64,000 nt of DNA. Origin: Lindgomyces ingoldianus (lineage: Eukaryota > Ascomycota > Dothideomycetes > Pleosporales > Lindgomycetaceae). Below are positions 56,807-64,000 of the stretch, piece after piece. The stretch lies in NCBI RefSeq assembly GCF_010093535.1, contig NW_022985171.1, forward strand, positions 139,779 to 203,778, read 5' to 3'. Each line of letters begins with the position of its first letter. Position 1 is the stretch's first letter. A model generated the notes under the pieces. That model was given only the letters and a program-made list of their open reading frames with translations. It was not told where the DNA came from and made no database searches. A program made the translations under genes and the position numbers.

Positions 56807-57124
56807 TGTCACGGTATCCTCCCCGGATCCCAGACATAACCGTATTGGACGCGTACTAGAGTATTATTAGTGCACGTCTGACACAAACACAACACAACAC
56901 AGACATAAACTTAAGCACAAACTGCCTTAACACTAACTAAACCTAGAATAGGCTTAATTTATACTTAAAGCGCTTAGACTTCTAAGCTAAGTATTTAATT
57001 ACTAATTTCCTTCTAAACTTTCCTGTTCCTTACATAATGTCTTGTACCTACTATAATACCTTATGTAGTAATTAAACTAGACCTCTGTAAAGCTCTATAA
57101 CCTTACTTATGCATAATTATAACA
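56807..57124 (+). repeat. gypsy-2 5' LTR
   Basis: 318 bp. The first 120 bp or so are unmutated relative to the 3' LTR; from about offset 145 the sequence is C-to-T/G-to-A altered, and it ends TATAACA instead of CGTGACA. Confidence 0.9.
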
Positions 57125-60100
57125 TTACATTGTGTTAAAACCTTAGCTAAGAATAGCCTCTAAATCTAATCTAATAAGCTTAGTACTTACATAACTCTAA
57201 GCTATTAAAGTAAGCTAAAAAGCCTTCTAAGAAGCGCTTACTTTATAAAAAAGCTGCTACATTATAAGCTTTAAAGCTTTTTAAAAGAACTTTAAAGAAC
57301 AGCTTTGCGCTATTAAGCAGTCTATTTCTGCCTTAACTTCTGTTATAGTAGTAGGAACTAAGAACTTACTAGCCTTAAAGCCTACTTAGAAGTCTAGAGA
57401 TAGCTTAACTCTTTTCTGCCTAACACTGCCTACAACCTGTAACTTTTCTAACTTAGTAATAAAATCTAACTAACTCTCTAATCCTTTACTGTTTAACAGA
57501 AAATAGAAAGACCTACTTTTCTTTTTACACAAGCTTTAATATAAACTTAAAGGAAACATAGACTAATTCCCTTTTAAATGCTTCTAGTTACTATATGCCT
57601 ACTTTTAACTTAACTGCAACATAACAGCCTTAATTAACTTACTAATAGATAAGGATATTATTAACTTAGACTAATTTATAGCATTTTTATAAGCAACTTA
57701 TAAAGACTTAAACAAAAAGTTAACAGCCCTAAGTTACCTAAACACTTTATAATAAGAAAAAAAAAGCTTTACTTTACACTTTACTAAGTTCTGCTAACTT
57801 ACATCTAATATAGGCCTAAATAAGATAAGTCTAATTATAGCCTTATATAACTCCCTCTTAACTAAACTGCAACGCGCTATAGTAGGAGAACCTCTTCTAA
57901 ACAACCTTAATGTATATGCAAACTTAATTGCTACCTATAATAATAACATAAAGTTCCTCCCTATATAAGCCCTAATACGCCCCTAAACTAGCGCAGTTGT
58001 AAATAAGGACCTTAATGTAATAAAAATTAATTTAAATTATGCTCTAGTTAGTTTTAGAAAGTGTGAAGATTACAAAAAAAAAAGTTAATGTTTTAAGTAT
58101 AGTAAGCATAGTTATATCTTCTAAAACTGCTTTATTCCCCTTCTTTAAGTCTATGTAAGTAGCGCTGCTAGTACTTATTAAAGATCTTTACTATTTTAAT
58201 CTTGTTTTTATAAAGGCTCTAACTTGTATTTAAGCTCTAATCTCTCTTGCCACTTTTAACATAGCTGCAGCTATAGCAGTAGGAGCCTGTAAAAAGGCTT
58301 GTCCTGGGGCTAAGTTGCCTCTTAGGACTAATTTAACACTAGATCTTTGCTAACTTATAAGCTAAGTCCTCTACTAATAACTAGAAGTACTAAGTTAATA
58401 TTTTTATATGTTTATAATAAGAAACTATATTAGCCCTAATATAAGCTCTTATTAACTTAGGAGTAAACAGCATAGGTTATATTAATAAAGAACTAGCGCG
58501 TAAACTAAATCTCTAATTAACACTGCTTACCTAAATAATTTACTTAACTAGATTTAATAGAAAATAACTTAAAAAAGGTTTTATCTCTTGTACTATAACT
58601 GTTATAATTACCTACTAACACTATAAGAAGCAGATTAAACTCTATGTAATAAACACAGAATGTTATAACCTAATTCTAGGACAACTATAGCTGTATTAGC
58701 ATAAGGTTGCCTTTAATTACTAAGAGTAAGTTCTAAACTTTAACTCTTTTTAATGCTAAGATATATGCTTACACTTACATCTAAATAACACTTAAATAGC
58801 ACTTAATATAGAAGGTCTCTAGACTTACTTTTTAATAACTTAAAAAAGAACTACCTAAGTAAGGCTAATAAGCTAGGCCTTTTACTAAGATAGGCTATAT
58901 AAAATAATTTAACAACTGCTTAAACTTAAAAAAGAAAAAGCCTTTAAAGAACCTCTACCTACTTAATTTAGACATAAACTAGGACTTAAATAGCAGATAG
59001 ACATCTGCTACATAGGACCTGCCCTGTTTGTAACCCTAGCTTAACAACTAGATTATAAAATCTACACAGTTATAATTTCTAATATAGACTAAGCTTTAGC
59101 TCTCTAAAAACACACTAACCTAAAGATAATAGTCCCTTAAGACTACTATAACTTGTTATATGTCTTCTTCTAAGACAAGTCTAATAAGCTTTTAATATAA
59201 CATTTATACAATTACTAAATAACTCTTAAGCCTAGCAAACAACCTAGTTATAGGCTACTGTATAGGATGTTGCTAAACAAATTAAAAGTGCTCTAAAAAT
59301 ACTTTAACAAGAACCTAAAAAAAAGGTTTATTTAAGCTAGCTTCTTACTAGTAGTGTTACCTATACTATTTATAAAGAAACTTAGAGGTAGGCTTTAATT
59401 CTGCATTAACTACTAAGGACTAAACACTATTACTATTAAGAACTAATACTTAATTCCCCTTTTACAAGAAACTCTAAGCTAACTAAGTAAAGCAAAGTAT
59501 TTTATAAAGTTAGATATTATTACTGCCTTTAACAAGCTAAAAATAGTAAAGGGTAATAAGTAGCTAACAGCGTTTTAGACCTAATATAGACTATTTAAGT
59601 ACCTAGTAATGCCCTTTAGCTTAGCTAACACGCCTAGTACTTTTTAACATTTTATAAACAACTTGCTCTAACCCTACCTAGACATGTTCTGCACTGTGTA
59701 TATTAATAATATTTTAATCTACAGTAATAGCCTTTTAGAGCATAAACAGCATGTACGCCTAGTGCTAAAGGCTATAGAAGAAGTAGGTCTGTAACTTAAC
59801 ATAGACAAATGCAAGTTCTACTAATTAAAAGTTACATATTTAGAATATGTAATCTCTATAAATAGCATCTAAATAGACCCTATTAAGGTTTAGACTGTGC
59901 TAGATTAGTAATACCTAAAAGACATAAAAAATGTTTAAGCCTTTATAAGATTTACTAACTTCTACTAATAATTTATTAATAACTTTTTATAGCTAGTAAG
60001 CCCTATAATTACACTTACTAAGAAAGGGGTCTAATTTAACTTTAACTTAAATTACTAATAGTCCTTTAACTAGCTAAAGAAAGCCTTTACTAAAGCTTTA

Positions 60101-62153
60101 ATACTCTACTACTTTAACTTTAAACTACTAATACTTGTAGAAGCTAATGCCTTAGACTACGTAGTAGCAGAAGTTCTCTTCTAGACTAAGCTAGACAGGA
60201 CTATTAGGCCTATTATATACTTTTTAAAAAGAATAAGTCTTGCAGAAGGTAATTATAAGATCTACAACAAGAAATTACTTACTATAGTACACTGCTTTAA
60301 ACAATAGCAACCTAAACTAGAAGGTGCAGCGCATCTAATACAGGTTCTATCTAACTATAAGAACTTGCAGTACTTTGTAACTATAAAACAACTTAGCTAC
60401 TAATAAGCCTGTTAGTCTAAATACCTATCTTATTTTAATTTTAAGATTACTTATTGTTCTAGTTAAGATAAAGAGAAACTAGATGCTCTTATAAAGTAAT
60501 TCTAAAACATCCCTGCTTAGAAAGAAGTGTAAAAGGCTTAACACTAAACTCTGCTTTAACTTAAGCTATTTTTAGACCTTAACCTAAATAAAATAAATTA
60601 GACAATTAATTAAATTATTACTAATAAGTATCTAAATAACAAATTTATCTAAAAAACTTTAGACCTGCTCTAAAACAGCGCTAGTTAGTTAAAGAAGGTA
60701 ACACTAGCTAACTATAAAAACTAAAATAGTAAGCTATATTACTATAACTAACTTATAATCTCTAATTCTAATAAACTAAGAATTAAACTACTCTAAATTA
60801 TACACAACTTGCCTGTTAGAGGACACCTAGGCAGAGGAAAGACTCTTAACCTACTACAGAGAGAGTACTACTAGCCCCGCATGTTCTATACTGTACGCTA
60901 ATACATATTATGTTGCTATACTTACTGTAAAGTAAAGGCCTCTTAAAAAAGGTATAATAGCCTACTTAAACTACTCCTAATCCCTAAACAAGCTTAGAAA
61001 GATATATTAATTAATTTTATTATAAACCTACCCTTATCTAAAGGGTACATAAATATTATAGTAGTTGTTAATTACTTAACTAAGTATTAACACTTAATAC
61101 TATGTTCCTCTATAACTGCCCCTAATATAGCCTAGTTATTCTACTAATATGTATAAGTTTACTATAGCCTGCCTAACACAATTATATTAGACAGAGGTAC
61201 ACAGTTTGTCTTAGCCTTCTAGGACAAACTCTGTAAATAGCTCTAAATTGTCCCCTATCTATCTACAGCTTTTCACCTAGAGACTAATAGCTAGACTAAG
61301 AACGTAAACGCTGTAATAAAATAAGTCCTACAAGCGTACACAAACTACTAGTAAGATAACTAGGTAAAATAGTTAGCTATAGCATAGTTTAAAGCTAATA
61401 ACATAACATCTAAATTAACACAAGTATCCCTGTTCTTAGCAAACTATAAATACTACCCCTAAATAGAATTTAAACTACTTATAAATACCCTCTAACTAAC
61501 TTATTAATCTGTATAAGTAATAGATATAAATAGACTTATTAACAAGATCTAAAACATATCTAAATATGTTTGTAAAGAGCTTATATAGGCTTAAGCTTTT
61601 TAATAAGAGTACGCAAACTAATTCTAAACCCCTGCCCCTGCGTATGCAGCTAGCAAGAAGGTCTAGCTAGACACTAGAAATATTTAAATAAACTAATAAT
61701 TAAAGAAACTTAATTAGAAGAACCTTAGCCCCTTTATAGTAGCTTATATAGTCTTATTGCACGCTTACTAATTAATCCTACCTAACAGCATGAAGATACA
61801 CCCTGTGTTCCACGTATTGTTGCTGCGCTAAGTAGCCCCTAAATCTAACTATCTACCTAGACAGCTAAACCTGCCACCTAAACCTATTATTATAAACAAC
61901 AAACTAGAATACATTATAGAAGATGTTAAATAGATCTAGTTTAATAAAAAGAAACATACCTATAAATACCTTATAAAATAAACTAGATATAACAAACTGT
62001 TATAAGAACCTACAGAAGCCTTGTAAGAGAACTCTGCAGTAACCTAATTCTACACCTAATACCTATCTAAACTAAACCTGTACTCTAATAAAGACAACCT
62101 AATGCTAGAACTACTAATGTAAAGAATTCCCTTCCTAATAAGAAGGGGGGTAC

Positions 62154-62471
62154 TGTCACAGTATCCTCCCTAGATCCCAGACATAACTGTATTAGACGTG
62201 TACTAGAGTATTATTAGTGCACGTCTAACACAAACACAACACAACATAGACATAAACTTAAGTATAAACTGCCTTAACACTAACTAAACCTAGAACAGGC
62301 TTAATTTATACCTAAAGCGCTTAGACTTCTAAGCTAAGTATTTAATTACTAATTTCCTTCTAAACTTTCCTGTTCCTCACACAACGTCTTGTACCTACTA
62401 TAATACCTCACGTAGTAATTGAACTAGACCTCCGCGAAGCTCTATAACCTTACTCGTGCATAATCGTGACA
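62154..62471 (+). repeat. gypsy-2 3' LTR
   Basis: 318 bp. The mutation pattern is the reciprocal of the 5' LTR: the first 120 bp or so are altered and the distal part is preserved, ending CGTGACA. Confidence 0.9.
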
Positions 62472-64000
62472 ATCACATATCTATGTTATATAATGCTTAT
62501 GCGTAAACCTCTGTGCGTAAACATCTAAATATCCCTCTTTTCCTTTGTATAGAGAAAAGATAAGAGTAATAGAACTAAAAACATATTGCTTTTACCTTAC
62601 CTACCTTGTACACTGTGCACACTGTACACTACTCTTACTCTTGCTACTTAAGTGCTTATACTATAAGCAGCTAGCTGTTAGAGCCTATTTAACATCTTTT
62701 TTTATTTTTTTTAAAAAGGGTAAACTTTTTAGTTTCTTCTTTTTTTCTATTAAAGTAATTAGGTCTTTAGCTAAGAGCATTAGCCTACTAGTTCTATGCT
62801 CCTAAAACATACTTAATAATGCAGTTAAACTAGGCAAGTTCTATTACTTATTATATGTGCATTAGTAAAAGTTTCTTTATAGTTAAAAATATAACTAAGT
62901 TTACATAGTCTATTATAATGTTAAAGCATTTTCTAACTCTATGTAGTTCTGTTGCCTATATTTATACTATATTTAAAATTATCTTTAGCTTTTTATTAAG
63001 TATACTGTAGTCTACTTTAGCTTCTAAGAACCTAGCTAAGTAGTATGCTACTAAGTGCTATTTCTTATTTTCCTAATTTTAGTAGAGTGCTGCGCCGCTT
63101 GCTCTTAATAACGCATTTATGTAGATGTTTATGTCTAGCCTTAAGTTATACATTTATAGTACTAGTTTAATAGTTACAGCATTCTTTAATGCTTTAAAGG
63201 CGTTATTTATTTATAGAGTCTAAGTAAACTTTACAACTACTTATTTCTTCCTAGTTATATTAGTTAATAGTAGGGTAATCTTTAAGTAGTTCTTTATTAT
63301 TTGTCTAATATATCTAAAAAGTTTAAGAAATCTTTTAATTTTCTTAATAGTTATAGGTTCTAGCTATTTTAAGACCTTCTATATCTTAGCTAGGTTAATT
63401 TTAATTTTATTACTATTAATTATAAATTCTTAATACTCTATCTTAGTAACATAGAATTTATATTTAAATAGCTGTAGATAAAGGCTATATTTTTATAGCT
63501 TTTCTAAGACTTTTTGCACCTTCTGTACATAGTCCTCTAGGCTGTCCTTTATATAGATAAGGACGTCATCTAAATACACTAATATAAAGACATTAAGGTA
63601 TAGATTTAAGGCTGTGTTAATAATTCTTTAGAATGTTGCTAGAGTGTTTATTAAGCTAAACAGCATTACTAGCAGCTTATATAGTCCTTATAAAGTCTAG
63701 AAGGCTGTAAGCTATTTATTTCTTTTTCTTATCTATATTTTATTAAATCTATCCTGTACATTAAACTTTATAAAGTATAGGGTTTCTTTTAATTAGTTTA
63801 TAATATTTTATATAATTAGAAGAGAAAACTAGTCTTAAATTATGTTATTATTTAAAGTTTAATAATCTTAATAAACTTAGATTTTTCTTTCTTTCTTTTT
63901 TACAAAAACTACTGCTAAGGTAATTAGGCTATAGCTTTTTTAAATATAGCCTTATACTAGCATCTAATTAACATATTCCTGTAAGGCTTTTTTTTTATAC

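Larger units (their letters stand above)
56807..62471 (+). mobile_element. Full-length Ty3/gypsy chromovirus (gypsy-2), 5665 bp, RIPped
   Basis: Target duplication ATCAC lies at 56802-56806 and 62472-62476. It has two 318-bp LTRs (56807-57124, 62154-62471) with ends TGTCACG and CGTGACA. A polypurine tract (AAGAAGGGGGG) sits at 62140-62150, just before the 3' LTR. Degraded plus-strand pol can be read: RT with VVLPILFIKKLRG.L.FCINY.GLN and CTVYINNILIYSN (59340-59760); RNase H; integrase LINFIINLPLSKGYINIIVVVNYLTKY (about 61010-61085); and a chromodomain-like block EYIIEDVK...KYLIK (about 61905-61980). Stops replace many Gln/Trp codons, so it is inactive. Confidence 0.9.
53846..62694 (+). mobile_element. 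Non-autonomous copia derivative (copia-3), 3' LTR split by gypsy-2
   Basis: Target duplication TCTTT lies at 53841-53845 and 62695-62699. The 5' LTR is 53846-54125 (280 bp); the 3' LTR is 56745-56806 plus 62477-62694. The plus strand has gag, then the same gag-to-RT junction as copia-2 (55409-55420), then an RNase H remnant near 56200-56400. Without gypsy-2 it is 3179 bp, about 0.9 kb shorter than copia-2 because a region around the microsatellite is also missing. It is inserted in gypsy-1 between RNase H and the integrase. Confidence 0.87.
37377..64000 (-). mobile_element. Ty3/gypsy chromovirus (gypsy-1), RIPped, split by three insertions, 5' end outside window
   Basis: Read on the minus strand across the insertions, one pol can be followed. 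Reverse transcriptase with YLDDVLIY lies at 63561-63600. The RNase H end and ANALS.RPNYF lie at 62700-62900. The integrase zinc-finger region lies at 53540-53845. The integrase core TIDFIIKLP...NKDKLFTSKFWKA...TKQVNTKVKKYLRKYV runs 38338-37900, and a chromodomain (FFLVKQKRYLTSKNTWK-like) lies near 37377-37450. It is interrupted at 38341-40203, 40216-53534 and 53846-62694. Numerous stops make it inactive. About 2.6 kb of the element itself is in view here. The chromodomain places it among the chromoviruses, whose integrases favour heterochromatin. Confidence 0.85.

Noticed and set aside
1..64000. tRNA and rRNA genes, biosynthetic cluster, antiviral or heterokaryon-incompatibility system beyond GLTP
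   Set aside because: I scanned for box A/B-like tRNA patterns, rRNA-like conserved blocks and large NLR/HET frames and saw none; a covariance-model search would be decisive for tRNAs.

Overview
The window reads as nuclear DNA of a filamentous ascomycete (Pezizomycotina). Protein-coding genes have short introns of about 50-120 nt with fungal splice signals and normal base composition. They sit in two GC-balanced islands, about 2.37-3.76 kb and 10.1-29.6 kb. Everything else is very AT-rich repeat DNA whose reading frames are riddled with TAG/TAA where related proteins have Gln/Trp. That is the footprint of repeat-induced point mutation (RIP). A leotiomycete-like genome with AT compartments would fit, but the species cannot be fixed from sequence alone.

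Layout. 1-2.37 kb: a RIP-killed hAT transposase (5' end off the window) and unassigned AT-rich DNA. 2.68-3.61 kb: an intact SHB17-type sugar bisphosphatase gene alone in a small island. 3.8-10.1 kb: solo LTRs, pogo-like (TA-target) elements and a fold-back element. 10.1-29.6 kb: the main island. It carries a small hypothetical gene, a one-TM protein, a membrane-anchored pirin, a decayed membrane-protein pseudogene, a methyltransferase-like protein, a glycolipid transfer protein, a tartrate/D-malate dehydrogenase-type enzyme, mitochondrial inner membrane protease subunit 2 (IMP2), NAD-isocitrate dehydrogenase subunit 2 (IDH2), a membrane-anchored protein with a beta-trefoil-like outer domain, and a Ser/Ala-rich secreted protein. 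29.6-64 kb: a deep nest of transposons.

The nest can be unpicked from target-site duplications. A 1861-bp pogo-like element (29952-35637) holds a second copy of itself, a short LTR element and a solo LTR with an internal minisatellite. Next to it, a minus-strand Ty3/gypsy chromovirus (about 37.4 to beyond 64 kb) has been split by a pogo-like element, by a 7-kb Ty1/copia element, and by a copia deletion derivative. The 7-kb copia itself holds a second copy of that derivative plus three smaller insertions. A full-length Ty3/gypsy element sits inside the 3' LTR of the derivative at 53846-62694.

The island genes are mostly housekeeping and do not form an evident cluster. Several point to mitochondria (IDH2, IMP2, possibly the pirin). 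I found no defence system, biosynthetic cluster, CRISPR array or tRNA gene. The most interesting signals are in the repeats: a sharp RIP boundary that leaves the outer part of each LTR unmutated, non-autonomous copia and pogo lineages with shared deletion junctions, and a palindromic pogo derivative. Two N-gaps are flanked by duplicated sequence and look like unmerged contig ends.
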